The notes beneath the pieces were generated by a model, which had not been told where the DNA came from, did not search any database, and saw only the letters and a list, made by a program, of their open reading frames with translations. Shown in pieces: positions 33,477-42,234 of a DNA stretch of 64,000 nucleotides. The first letter of the stretch is position 1. Each line of letters begins with the position of its first letter. The translations under genes and the position numbers were made by a program. The DNA is from an uncultured Eubacteriales bacterium (GTDB taxonomy: Bacteria > Bacillota > Clostridia > Lachnospirales > Lachnospiraceae). Where the stretch lies: positions 1-64,000 of the forward strand of contig URMF01000002.1 of the NCBI GenBank assembly GCA_900548855.1. The letters are read 5' to 3'.

Positions 33477-36323
33477 CTAATCACTCATTATTTTTTCATC
33501 CATCCTTGGTATAGTGAATCTTACCGAACAAATTACAATACTGGAAAACAGCAGCATGCAAATCATAAATGTTCCCAGATAAAACAAGCCATAAGGATAC
33601 TGTAATAAGTTATTCATGCCTCCTTGCACCCCCTGTTTCATAAGTTCTGGTGTATACTGCAATATACCCATTCTATTATGAAACAAATCCGATACTGACA
33701 AGGCATTTCCTGCCGCTCTGTAAAATAGAAATATTCGCACTTCATACAAAAACAAAGGAAACCAGCCCACCAAACCTGCAAGCAAAACATTTTTTACAAT
33801 CATGCGCAGCCATACCAAAATGATTTTCCCTGAATTGCAGCCTAATATTTGCAAAATCATGATATTTGAGGCATATTCATTTAACTGCAACCGGATAAAA
33901 CAGGAAAGAATCATAAAACTAAGCACTGCCAGCATTAAGAGAAACAAAAAAATGATAAAAATAAACTTCGATTTCTGTGCTGTAATATCATCCTTTATAT
34001 CACCGGCTGACAATAATAACATATCAGAATCCTTGTCATTGATGGAATACCATAACTCTTCAAATGTATGGTAATCTGCATTCTCTCTGAGCTTTACGCC
34101 AACTTTTGTATAATTACGGTCTACAACCCCATATTTCGGAAGAGCATCCGTTGTCGTCAAGAAGCAAAACGGAGATTCATCTGTTAATAATCCGTTCGTA
34201 TAATAAAATTCATTCCAATCATCATTTACATAAGCAATAGCACCTATAGTAGCTTCAAAATCAATCCGTTCTCCGATTGCATAAGCTTCTTGTGTTAAAA
34301 TCTCACCGGTCACATCACTTTCATACTGATATGTAAAATCCGGAATCATTCCCGGTAAAATATTACCTGTTGAAAAATTATAATCTTCTATATCTTTAGA
34401 TTCAATGGTCAAATCCGTAAAATGAACTTTTTCCCCTACCTGATATATGGTTTCTGCATCTTTACACGGTAAAAATAAAATAATTTCCTTACCCTCATTA
34501 ATCTGCTCCAAATCAATAGCACCATCTATAATATAATCTTGTGAAAATTTCTCCGAAATACATTGAGGGGATACTGCCGATATTGGAATATTAAATAAAT
34601 TGCCATACTCTTCCATGGAATACCCATGCTCTTTTTGTGTCTTCTCAATCAATTCTTCAAATCCGGACAATGTTTCCTCTGAATTCCACATTAAAGATTC
34701 CTGATTTAATAACTGCTTTTTTTCTTCCTTTTCCTCCAGCAGCTTTATACTCTTTATCTCGATACAGCCTTGTACCTCTTTCACCTCCGGACTTTCCATC
34801 AAAGCCACATATTCATCTGGTGTTATTCCCCTGTTTCGACGATTTAAACAGGCCACCTCATAATTTCCCTTTGAGAAATTTTTACTTGACAAATATTCCA
34901 TATCTTTCAATCCAAGCATTTCCAGCTCTGCATTGCAAGCTTCTACACTACTCTTATAATCACCATACAAATATAAAGAACCAAAAAAAAGAATTGCATA
35001 GGTACAAATAACTACCACCATCACCGCACTTCGTTGAAAAATGCTAAACTGTATCGCATGTGAAATATACTGATTTATATTTTTGCTAATCCGTCTTTTT
35101 TTTGTCAGCGAGTTAGAAGAAATTGTCTGCACCGCATCTAGTGGAGAAGGCGCTTTCGTAGAAACTAATACAAACACGACAGCAATTAAAGCAATTTGTC
35201 CTGTCAAAACAAGAGAATATCGGTAAGGATTAATGGAGACTGCTTCTACAATTTCGTTTACCGCCATCCCGGAAAGGGGTTTCGTCCCATCTACTAATGT
35301 CTGTATCCAATAAATAATTTTATAAAAAACGATTCCACCTGCAAGTCCAATCAGAGCAGATACTGACAGCAAAATTGCCAATTCAATCAACAACATGATA
35401 AAAATCTGTTTTTGGGAAAATCCCAAAAGCGAATACATATGAAAGGATTTCATCCGTTCTCTTATCACATTTTTTAAGGAAAAATAGATAAACAAAATGG
35501 CAAATACAGAGATAACCAATGAAAATGCGGGGATTAAAATTGCCGACTCAAAGGCTCTTGGTACGGACTGCATCATCTCCTGTACCTCACTCTGTGATGT
35601 TTCCACTGCATTGGTAATAAAAGATTGATCCGTTCCCGTTCTTCCCCATGAATCATAATAAATATAGTCTTTCTGATTTAAATACTCATACAGCTTATCT
35701 ATATCCACATCCTGCTTTTCTAAAGCAACCACACAGCATATACTCTTTGCCAGGCTCTGTCCAACAAAAATTTCCGGATATATAAAATCTGTGTCCTCTT
35801 CTGAATCCCACCACCTGTTTATGGAATCTAAAATTCCACATACGACCCATTCCTTCTCTTCCATTTTCCCATCTATCATAACATTTGCAGTTATCCTGCT
35901 TCCCAATTTTACAGGAACACCCAACGCACGAAGTACATTGGAAGATGCCGCAATTTCTGTTTCGTTTTGAGGATAATGCCCTTCTCGACAGTTTTGATGA
36001 TATAATTGAATCCCCTCGTCATCTGTACTAACTAACTGATATGTCTCATCACCTACTACAATACTCCCTTCATCCCAAAGTACACCTATAGATGAGAAAT
36101 AGTGACTGGCCTGAAGATTTTTACACATTGTTAAAGACATATGCGAAAACACAAAATTATAATTACCTGCTTCATTTAGTCCCATTTCATATTCCGTTGC
36201 CAGTGAACTTCGCATTAGCAGCAAAGCATTCGTTAAAATCATTACACTTATCACAACCGCAAAGCACACCAGCAGACATTGTTTTTTATAATACCAAAAA
36301 AATCGATGTGAAAGTTTATACAT
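33477..36323 (-). CDS. Large FtsX-family ABC permease (948 aa)
   Basis: Helix near residues 12-35, an extracytoplasmic region, three or four helices at about 255-395, one near 430-455, a second extracytoplasmic stretch (about 460-780), and three final helices (about 785-815, 840-865, 905-930): the duplicated FtsX plan. Coupling-type phrases LLGFSQKQIFIM and LQILGCNSGKII precede helices of the two modules. Length is at the upper end for the family because of the long outer domain. AAGGGGATATATT precedes the ATG. It sits between a small secreted protein gene (96-bp gap) and its ATPase, resembling bacteriocin or immunity transporters of lactococcin-972-type loci in layout. Confidence 0.85.
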   Translation of the reverse strand: MYKLSHRFFWYYKKQCLLVCFAVVISVMILTNALLLMRSSLATEYEMGLNEAGNYNFVFSHMSLTMCKNLQASHYFSSIGVLWDEGSIVVGDETYQLVSTDDEGIQLYHQNCREGHYPQNETEIAASSNVLRALGVPVKLGSRITANVMIDGKMEEKEWVVCGILDSINRWWDSEEDTDFIYPEIFVGQSLAKSICCVVALEKQDVDIDKLYEYLNQKDYIYYDSWGRTGTDQSFITNAVETSQSEVQEMMQSVPRAFESAILIPAFSLVISVFAILFIYFSLKNVIRERMKSFHMYSLLGFSQKQIFIMLLIELAILLSVSALIGLAGGIVFYKIIYWIQTLVDGTKPLSGMAVNEIVEAVSINPYRYSLVLTGQIALIAVVFVLVSTKAPSPLDAVQTISSNSLTKKRRISKNINQYISHAIQFSIFQRSAVMVVVICTYAILFFGSLYLYGDYKSSVEACNAELEMLGLKDMEYLSSKNFSKGNYEVACLNRRNRGITPDEYVALMESPEVKEVQGCIEIKSIKLLEEKEEKKQLLNQESLMWNSEETLSGFEELIEKTQKEHGYSMEEYGNLFNIPISAVSPQCISEKFSQDYIIDGAIDLEQINEGKEIILFLPCKDAETIYQVGEKVHFTDLTIESKDIEDYNFSTGNILPGMIPDFTYQYESDVTGEILTQEAYAIGERIDFEATIGAIAYVNDDWNEFYYTNGLLTDESPFCFLTTTDALPKYGVVDRNYTKVGVKLRENADYHTFEELWYSINDKDSDMLLLSAGDIKDDITAQKSKFIFIIFLFLLMLAVLSFMILSCFIRLQLNEYASNIMILQILGCNSGKIILVWLRMIVKNVLLAGLVGWFPLFLYEVRIFLFYRAAGNALSVSDLFHNRMGILQYTPELMKQGVQGGMNNLLQYPYGLFYLGTFMICMLLFSSIVICSVRFTIPRMDEKIMSD

Positions 36324-36418
36324 AATATATCCCCTTACTTAAAACACCTGCAGTTTCTTGTCACTGCAGGTGCCAACCTCAAAAACATTAAATTATCTGT
36401 TAATAAATTTGTTCCTAC

Positions 36419-36799
36419 TTAATATGAATAGTAACCACTAATCTGGCCAGAAACCTTACCAGAAACTGCACGAACCTGAACGGTATGTGTTTTTCCCTTT
36501 GTCATTGCCGCAGATATATATTGTGCCTGTGTCTGATATGGAAATGTTCCTTCTGCCAGTGTTGACCCATCTCTACGGATTCTTAACTTTGCCGATGTTG
36601 TTGTTGTTGGTCTTGTCCTAACGTAAACGGTTGCACCATTGGCATCAGGAATGAAAGAAGTTCCAAATGTATAGGTCGTTCCAATATTCGAATATGACAC
36701 CGGAACAATCGATACACTTGTTGCAAACGCTATAATTGACAAATTCATTATCAGCATTATTCCCAATACTATTATAAGTGCCTTTTTTCTTCTAATCAT
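36419..36799 (-). CDS. Small secreted beta-rich protein without cysteine (126 aa)
   Basis: Start at 36799, right after AAGGAGGAATATTCT. Basic start MIRRKK, a long hydrophobic core, and cleavage near AFA-TSV give a mature chain of about 100 residues. It is rich in Thr, Ser, Val and Gly, probably all beta, with Arg-rich strands (KLRIRRDGSTLAEG) and a GYYSY end. No cysteine, no known motif. It heads the permease/ATPase genes as the two-cysteine protein does at 14.4 kb, although the two small proteins are not alike in sequence. Possible exported peptide or bacteriocin-like substrate; function not shown. Confidence 0.65.
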   Translation of the reverse strand: MIRRKKALIIVLGIMLIMNLSIIAFATSVSIVPVSYSNIGTTYTFGTSFIPDANGATVYVRTRPTTTTSAKLRIRRDGSTLAEGTFPYQTQAQYISAAMTKGKTHTVQVRAVSGKVSGQISGYYSY

Positions 36800-36849
36800 A
36801 GAATATTCCTCCTTATCCAATTCTTTTTAAATATTATTATGATTTATTT

Positions 36850-36878
36850 ATTTTATCATTTAGGTTGTTTTTTGTCAA
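36850..36878 (-). promoter_or_regulatory. Promoter of the second small-secreted-protein locus
   Basis: TTGACA (36873-36878), 17 bp, TAAAAT (36850-36855) on the minus strand; near-consensus, with no repeated operator visible next to it. Confidence 0.75.
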
Positions 36879-36916
36879 TTAAAAAATACACTAAATAGTT
36901 AATATAGGCAATAAAT

Positions 36917-36991
36917 AATTCCCAGAATAATGAACTGATTTCTCAAAAGAAGGATTTACCCTTTGGGAATTAATTCAATATTCTGGGAATT
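36917..36991. repeat. 13-bp perfect inverted repeat after pheT
   Basis: AATTCCCAGAATA (36917-36929) and TATTCTGGGAATT (36979-36991) are exact inverse copies 49 bp apart. The plus strand continues GTCTTTTTT, so it may act as a terminator in that direction, but the long loop makes it look more like the ends of a tiny element. No ORF lies inside. Confidence 0.55.
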
Positions 36992-37015
36992 GTCTTTTTT
37001 CCTTATGCTATTTTG

Positions 37016-39439
37016 CTATGCTCTAAGCTCTATTCCCATCTGTTTTAATGCATCAAGCACCTTATCTACTGCCTTATCAACCTCAGCAGATTCCAGATTT
37101 CTGTCCTTTGCACGGAAAATTAATGAAAATGCTACCGATTTTTTGCCCTCACCTACTTGTTCGCCCTCATATACGTCGAACAGCTCACAGCTTTCCAAAA
37201 TCTTTCCTGCATTTTTCTTAATGACATGCTCAATCTGTCCGACAAAGAGACTCTTATCCATTACCATGGATAAATCTCTGGTACTTGCAGGGAACTTGGC
37301 AATTCCCTCATATTTGCGGTCAAAGCTTGCCAGCATTGTAAGTACTTCCATATTCAGTACTGCCACATATGCCTCGGTCTTTAAATTATAATTATCTCCC
37401 ACTTCCGGATGAATCTGACCGATGATTCCAATATCCAGCTTGCCTTTCTTAAGGTAAGCCTGACGTCCCGGATGCAGATATGGAATTTCACCTGTCGGCT
37501 CGCATTCAATTCCTGGAATTCCAAGCTTTTCAAAGATTTCCTCCACAACGCCTTTCATGGTGAAGAAGTCTCCTTCCCCATACATGCCCAAGGTCAGCCG
37601 CATTTTCTCCTCTGGAAGCTCTGTAAGAGGTAACGCTTTCGGAAGGTAAATATTACCAAGCTCATAAAGTCTTGCGGTCTTATTTCTTCTGTTATAATTG
37701 GTTGCAAGAGAGGTCAGCATACCATTTAAGGATACCGTTCTCATAATGGAGAAATCCTCTCCCAATGGATTGGAAATCACAATCGCCTGACGCTCCTTTG
37801 CATCCTCCGGCAACAATAATTTATCAAATACCTTCGGGCTTTCAAAGGAATAGGTCATTCCACCGGAAAATCCGTTCCGCTCACAAATTTCTCTTGCCAC
37901 ATCATCCACTCTCTGATTAAATGGCTTCTTACCAACCGTCGCCTCACCCTTTGGAAGGGAAACCGGAATATTATCATAGCCATAAAATCTTGCCACTTCC
38001 TCTGCCAAATCTGCCATACAGCCTAAATCCTGACGGAAAGTAGGAATCGTCAATGTGTTATCTGCCTCATTATATACTAAGTCGAGTCTCTTAAAGTAGT
38101 CTAACATATCCCCTCGGGAAATATCCGTTCCAAGCAATGCATTATAACGCTCCGGCTCAAATGGCAGAACCTTTTCCGTTACAGGATTTGGATATACATC
38201 CACAATACCGCCCACAACCTCGCCACAGCCCATTTCCTCTACCAGCTGGCAGGCTCTGTTAATTGCCTCGAATGTGGTATTCGGGTCAAGTCCTTTTGTA
38301 AACTTGAAAGAGGCATCTGTCTGTAAGCCAATCCGCTTAGAAGCCAGACGAATATTGGTACCGTCAAAGCAGGCAGCCTCAAATAGTACCGTCTTTACCT
38401 CCTCTGTAATCATGGAATTCTCACCACCCATGATTCCTGCAATACCAACTTCTTTTTCACCATCGCAAATCATTAACACACCTGAGTCCAGCTTGCGCTC
38501 CTGTCCATCCAATGTGGTAAAGGTATCACCGTCTGCTGCACGTTTTACGATAATCTCATGCTTTGCAATAGTATCTAAATCATAGGCATGCATTGGCTGT
38601 CCATATTCTTCCATAATATAATTTGTGATATCTACCAGGTTATTGATAGAACGGATTCCCATTGCCTTTAGTCTGTCCTGCATCCACTTTGGAGAAGGGC
38701 CGATTTTGATGTTTTCTACCACCCTTGCACAATAGCGGGTACATAAGTCATTATCCTCTACCGTAACCTTGATAAAATCATTTACATTCTTATCATTGGC
38801 TTTCACTGTTACGACTGGTGGATAAAACGGCTTATTGAAGGTTGCCGCTGCCTCCCTTGCCATACCAATCATAGAAAAGCAGTCTACACGGTTTGAAGTA
38901 ATCTCATACTCTACTACTGTATCGTCTAAACCCAATGCCTTTACTGCATCATCCCCCGGCTTAACGCCAGACTCTGGAAGAAATACATACACGCCATCCT
39001 CCGGTGCTTCCGGATAAAAATCTCTAGAAGAACCCAGTTCCTCAATACCGCACATCATTCCATTACTCTCTACACCACGGAGCTTGCCCTTCTTAATCTT
39101 AATGCCATCTGGATATTCTGTATCATCACCGTGTGCAGCCGCTACCTTGCCACCGTCTAATACAACCGGAATGCTGTCACCTTCTTTTACGTTCTTTGCA
39201 CCCGTCACAATCTGAATCTTCTCTGTGCCGATGTCTACCTGACAGACGACCAGCTTATCCGCATCCGGATGTCTTTCAATACTTTCGATTTTACCTACTA
39301 CAATATTCTCTAAATTCTTGTCCTTTTTTTCATAACCTTCTACATGAGAACCAGACAATGTCATTTTGTCTACAAATTCCTGTACGTCCACATCTAAATC
39401 CGGAACATACGCTTTTAACCATGATATTGGTGTATTCAT
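37016..39439 (-). CDS. pheT: Phenylalanine-tRNA ligase beta subunit (807 aa)
   Basis: Large subunit of the alpha2beta2 enzyme charging tRNA-Phe. Starts MNTPISWLKAYVPDLDVDVQEF. An EMAP-type tRNA-binding domain lies at about 40-150 (VVGKIESIERHPDADKLVVCQVDIG). The B3/B4 editing region follows at about 200-390 (ITSNRVDCFSMIGMAREAAA; GGENSMITEEVKTVLFEAACFD). B5 comes next, then the synthetase-like core near 480-680 and the C-terminal anticodon-binding FDX-ACB domain (KFPASTRDLSMVMDKSLFVG). Full length. It lies 167 bp after pheS, with palindromic element B between. Confidence 0.97.
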   Translation of the reverse strand: MNTPISWLKAYVPDLDVDVQEFVDKMTLSGSHVEGYEKKDKNLENIVVGKIESIERHPDADKLVVCQVDIGTEKIQIVTGAKNVKEGDSIPVVLDGGKVAAAHGDDTEYPDGIKIKKGKLRGVESNGMMCGIEELGSSRDFYPEAPEDGVYVFLPESGVKPGDDAVKALGLDDTVVEYEITSNRVDCFSMIGMAREAAATFNKPFYPPVVTVKANDKNVNDFIKVTVEDNDLCTRYCARVVENIKIGPSPKWMQDRLKAMGIRSINNLVDITNYIMEEYGQPMHAYDLDTIAKHEIIVKRAADGDTFTTLDGQERKLDSGVLMICDGEKEVGIAGIMGGENSMITEEVKTVLFEAACFDGTNIRLASKRIGLQTDASFKFTKGLDPNTTFEAINRACQLVEEMGCGEVVGGIVDVYPNPVTEKVLPFEPERYNALLGTDISRGDMLDYFKRLDLVYNEADNTLTIPTFRQDLGCMADLAEEVARFYGYDNIPVSLPKGEATVGKKPFNQRVDDVAREICERNGFSGGMTYSFESPKVFDKLLLPEDAKERQAIVISNPLGEDFSIMRTVSLNGMLTSLATNYNRRNKTARLYELGNIYLPKALPLTELPEEKMRLTLGMYGEGDFFTMKGVVEEIFEKLGIPGIECEPTGEIPYLHPGRQAYLKKGKLDIGIIGQIHPEVGDNYNLKTEAYVAVLNMEVLTMLASFDRKYEGIAKFPASTRDLSMVMDKSLFVGQIEHVIKKNAGKILESCELFDVYEGEQVGEGKKSVAFSLIFRAKDRNLESAEVDKAVDKVLDALKQMGIELRA

Positions 39440-39475
39440 AATTTTTTATTTCCTTTCTATTTTTATAATCATTTC

Positions 39476-39597
39476 GCAATGCAAAGCTCACAACCTCCGG
39501 TTCCTCGCTTTCCGTGCTTCGCACTATACATCAAGATATTTCAACAACCGTTTGTAAGCAAGCTTACACGGTTGTCAAAAATCTTGATGTGCATTGC
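39476..39597 (-). repeat. Palindromic leader element B (122 bp), between pheS and pheT
   Basis: Outer arms GCAATGCA (39476-39483) and TGCATTGC (39590-39597). An inner hairpin (39529-39589) begins CATCAAGAT and ends ATCTTGATG, with ACAACCGT/ACGGTTGT and GTAAGC/GCTTAC pairs inside. The gene-proximal 45 nt hold GTGC-GAA-GCAC and AACC-GGA-GGTT hairpins. Same plan and almost the same length as elements A and C, but unlike them in arm sequence. Confidence 0.7.
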
Positions 39598-39606
39598 TCG
39601 GCTTCG

Positions 39607-40626
39607 CTAAAATTGATTTAAGAATCTTACGTCATTTTCATAGAGAAGACGCATATCATCAATCTCATACTTAAGCAGTGTTACACGCTCTAATCCGATG
39701 CCAAATGCAAAGCCCTGGTATTCCTTTGAATCAATACCACACATATCTAATACATTTGGATGAACCATACCGCACCCAAGAATCTCAATCCACCCACTAC
39801 CTTTACACATACGACATCCTTTACCACCACATTTAAAGCATGTTATGTCAACCTCTGCTGACGGCTCTGTAAATGGAAAATGATGCGGTCTGAATTTAAC
39901 CTTTGTTTTCTCTCCAAAGAACTCCTTTGCAAACTGCTCTAAGGTTCCCTTCAAATCTGCCATAGTAATGTTTTTATCAATAACCAGCCCCTCCAGCTGA
40001 TGGAAGGATGGGGAATGGGTTGCATCCACCTCATCGGCACGGAATACTCGTCCCGGTGAAATCATACGGATTGGAAGCTTTCCCTGCTCCATAACTCTCG
40101 CCTGTACTGGTGAGGTCTGGGTTCTGAGTAAAATATCCTTTGTAATATAGAAGGTATCCTGCTCATCCTTCGCTGGATGGTTTGCCGGAATATTTAACAA
40201 TTCAAAATTGTAACGGTCATACTCTACTTCAGGTCCGTCCACCACTTCATAACCCATACCGATAAATACGCGTTCCAAATCCTCCAAGGCTATCTGATTC
40301 GGATGTCTGTGTCCACGCATGTTCTTCTTACCCGGCAGAGTAACATCAATGGTTTCCCGTTTCATTTTTTCTGTGCGGAGAAGCCTTGCTATCCTTGTCT
40401 TTTCTTCCTCTAACTTCTCTTCAATCGCTGTTCTGGCCTCATTTACCATCTGACCTACCATGGGTCTTTCTTCCGCCGGAACATCCTTCATTCCTTTTAA
40501 GACAGCAGTCAGCTCGCCTTTTTTACCTAGAACTGCAACCTTAATCTCATTAAGGCTGTCCAAGTCTTTTGCACTGTCAATTTTCGCAAGTGCCTCTGCT
40601 TTAATTGCCTCTAATTTTTCTTTCAT
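39607..40626 (-). CDS. pheS: Phenylalanine-tRNA ligase alpha subunit (339 aa)
   Basis: Catalytic subunit. The N-terminal coiled coil (about 1-85) is followed by the class II core with motif 2-like RTQTSPVQARVME and SPGRVFRADEVDATHSPSFHQLEGL, and motif 3 in GFAFGIGLERVTLLKY. A Cys-rich stretch (CFKCGGKGCRMCKGSGW), usual in this family, lies at about 255-272. I prefer the second of two adjacent ATG codons (40626), seven bases after AGGAG. A T-box and a long insert of repeats precede it. Confidence 0.97.
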   Translation of the reverse strand: MKEKLEAIKAEALAKIDSAKDLDSLNEIKVAVLGKKGELTAVLKGMKDVPAEERPMVGQMVNEARTAIEEKLEEEKTRIARLLRTEKMKRETIDVTLPGKKNMRGHRHPNQIALEDLERVFIGMGYEVVDGPEVEYDRYNFELLNIPANHPAKDEQDTFYITKDILLRTQTSPVQARVMEQGKLPIRMISPGRVFRADEVDATHSPSFHQLEGLVIDKNITMADLKGTLEQFAKEFFGEKTKVKFRPHHFPFTEPSAEVDITCFKCGGKGCRMCKGSGWIEILGCGMVHPNVLDMCGIDSKEYQGFAFGIGLERVTLLKYEIDDMRLLYENDVRFLNQF

Positions 40627-40663
40627 CATATATCTCCTTTTTAATTATTTACTTTTTTGTCGC

Positions 40664-40860
40664 GGCTTTCGCCTCTCCGCCATGCACCTCGATTCCGCTT
40701 GCTCTGCATACCTTCCCACTAAGGCTCAACCCCGTTTCGCCAAGTGTCCAGGCATCGCTTCATCTGCACAGCATACCTTTGAACTAGCTTCTCTTCGTTC
40801 AGCAAGTTCTCAGGCATCGGTCGTGGCTTTCGCCTCTCCGCCATGCACCTCGATTCCGCT
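40664..40860. repeat. 36-bp direct repeat pair in the pheS leader
   Basis: The 36 bases 40664-40699 (opening GGCTTTCGCCTCTCCGCCAT) recur identically at 40825-40860, 161 bp apart. The right copy is one arm of element C; the left copy lies 38 bases from the pheS start. A shortened third copy (TCGTGGCTTTCGCC) follows at 40875-40888. The sequence between is open in several frames but has no gene-like features. Confidence 0.7.
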
Positions 40861-40964
40861 CCGCTTCATCTCGGTCGTGGCTTTCGCCACATGTTAGGGA
40901 ATAAATATATGGCTATTTGTGAGCAAGCTCCCAATGGCCATATATTTATTCCCTAACGCATGGC
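40840..40964 (-). repeat. Palindromic leader element C (125 bp), upstream of pheS
   Basis: Outer arms GCCATGC (40840-40846) and GCATGGC (40958-40964). The inner hairpin has a perfect 20-bp stem (40894-40913 with 40937-40956). The gene-proximal part includes a GTGGC-GAAA-GCCAC hairpin. It lies between the T-box terminator and pheS, in the same orientation as A and B. Confidence 0.7.
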
Positions 40965-40978
40965 TCAATGCTTACACG

Positions 40979-41275
40979 CAAAAAAGTTCGCCCCTAAAAG
41001 GGACGAACTTGCTCGCGGTACCACCCTGATTCCAAGATATATTGAAATACGCCTAAAGCTATTGCTCCATATCTCAGCTCTCATCATGTGTTAACGTTCA
41101 TGACCCGCCAAATCCTACCATTATTTTGAAAACAATCTATTTGAAACTTCAGATTTGAAACTCCGGTGTGAAATTCAAGTAATATAGGAACTAAAGGAAA
41201 CTTCCAGCCGATGATTTCCTCTCTCTGATAGACAACATCACTCTTTTGCACCATCACAGCATTTTATTATAACTA
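40979..41275 (-). promoter_or_regulatory. T-box riboswitch leader of pheST
   Basis: The T-box sequence AGGGTGGTACCGCG lies at 41014-41027 on the minus strand. It is followed by the terminator AAGTTCG (41004-41010 side) pairing with CGAACTT (40984-40990 side) and a run of six T. Such leaders sense uncharged tRNA and permit transcription when it binds. TTC triplets for Phe occur in the stem I region (near 41140-41175), but which is the specifier needs a fold. Its promoter is at 41282-41309. Confidence 0.9.
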
Positions 41276-41279
41276 TGCT

Positions 41280-42203
41280 TTATTGTAACATTTTTTTTAC
41301 CTGTGTCAAGTATCCTTTTGACAATAAATAATTAATCACTGCACCAATAAACAAAGAATACATACAAAAATACAGCCACAGCATAGCGATTACGATTCCT
41401 GCAAGGGAACCATACATAAACGAAAAATTCGGAAAGTATTCAATATATAACACCACCACTCTCGAGATAACCAGCCATGCCACGGAAGAAAAAGCTGCAC
41501 CCGGCATCTGGGACTTAATCCGCTTCCCCAAATTCACTTTTTCCTCTTTCCCCATTGGAAGCCCAAAACCTCCAGGCAATATCACAAACATCATTAAAAT
41601 AAAACCATAAAACAACAGCCATCCCATTACATACCGTATAAATAAAAAAATATTTTTAAGACCTGATTCAAGTTCAAACGCATCATGAATATATAACTTA
41701 TAATAATGACTGACTGTCACATATGCAGACATGACAACCGCAAACATAACAATCAGCAAAATCGTATATACAATAGCAATGGCCCTTGACTTTATAAAAT
41801 TGTTTTCCTGGCGAATCTGATACATGCTGTTAAATCCATCCATCAATGCCGCAATCCCCTTTGATGCCGACCAGAGAATCGCAACTGCTGACACAGAAAT
41901 AACTGTTTTTCCGGCTCTGCTATACAAATCCTCAATAATATCCTTTACATAAGTGGTAAAATCATCCGGTATAACCCTCATCAGAACATCTAACACATCC
42001 TGCTGGGTAAATGGCAGATACGTGGTAACTGCTAAAATTAAAGATATTATAGGAACTACCGACAGCAAAATAAAAAATGCCGCCTGGGCTGCACATGCTG
42101 CTGTATAACTGTCACTGACTTTTTCCCCAAACTTATAAACAAAATTGGCAAATAATTTTATTTTTCCAAACTTACTGTTTTCCTGATTTTTCATCTTAAC
42201 CAT
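41280..42203 (-). CDS. YihY/BrkB-family inner membrane protein (307 aa)
   Basis: Six membrane helices (starting near residues 38, 98, 142, 187, 222 and 262) and the family phrase YTAACAAQAAFFILLSVVPIISLI, plus GFGLPMGKEEKVNLG and SRVVVLYIEYFPNFSFMYGSLAGIVIAMLWLY. Formerly called RNase BN, but members of this family are membrane proteins of unsettled function. The last codons contain the -10 of the pheST promoter. It follows the SpoIID-like gene by 31 bp. Confidence 0.93.
   Translation of the reverse strand: MVKMKNQENSKFGKIKLFANFVYKFGEKVSDSYTAACAAQAAFFILLSVVPIISLILAVTTYLPFTQQDVLDVLMRVIPDDFTTYVKDIIEDLYSRAGKTVISVSAVAILWSASKGIAALMDGFNSMYQIRQENNFIKSRAIAIVYTILLIVMFAVVMSAYVTVSHYYKLYIHDAFELESGLKNIFLFIRYVMGWLLFYGFILMMFVILPGGFGLPMGKEEKVNLGKRIKSQMPGAAFSSVAWLVISRVVVLYIEYFPNFSFMYGSLAGIVIAMLWLYFCMYSLFIGAVINYLLSKGYLTQVKKMLQ
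41282..41309 (-). promoter_or_regulatory. pheST promoter
   Basis: TTGACA (41304-41309), 16 bp, TACAAT (41282-41287), overlapping the end of the YihY-type gene. The T-box begins about seven bases further. Confidence 0.75.
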
Positions 42204-42234
42204 TCCATCTATCCTGCTCTTCCTGCCAGACTAT

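Noticed and set aside
40664..40860. CRISPR array
   Set aside because: Only two full 36-bp copies spaced by 125 bp plus a short third; no regular spacing and no cas genes in the window.
40605..40897. Plus-strand open frames of 60-145 codons over the pheS leader repeats
   Set aside because: They arise from the repeated GC-richer segments and the antisense of pheS; no start signal and repeated text.
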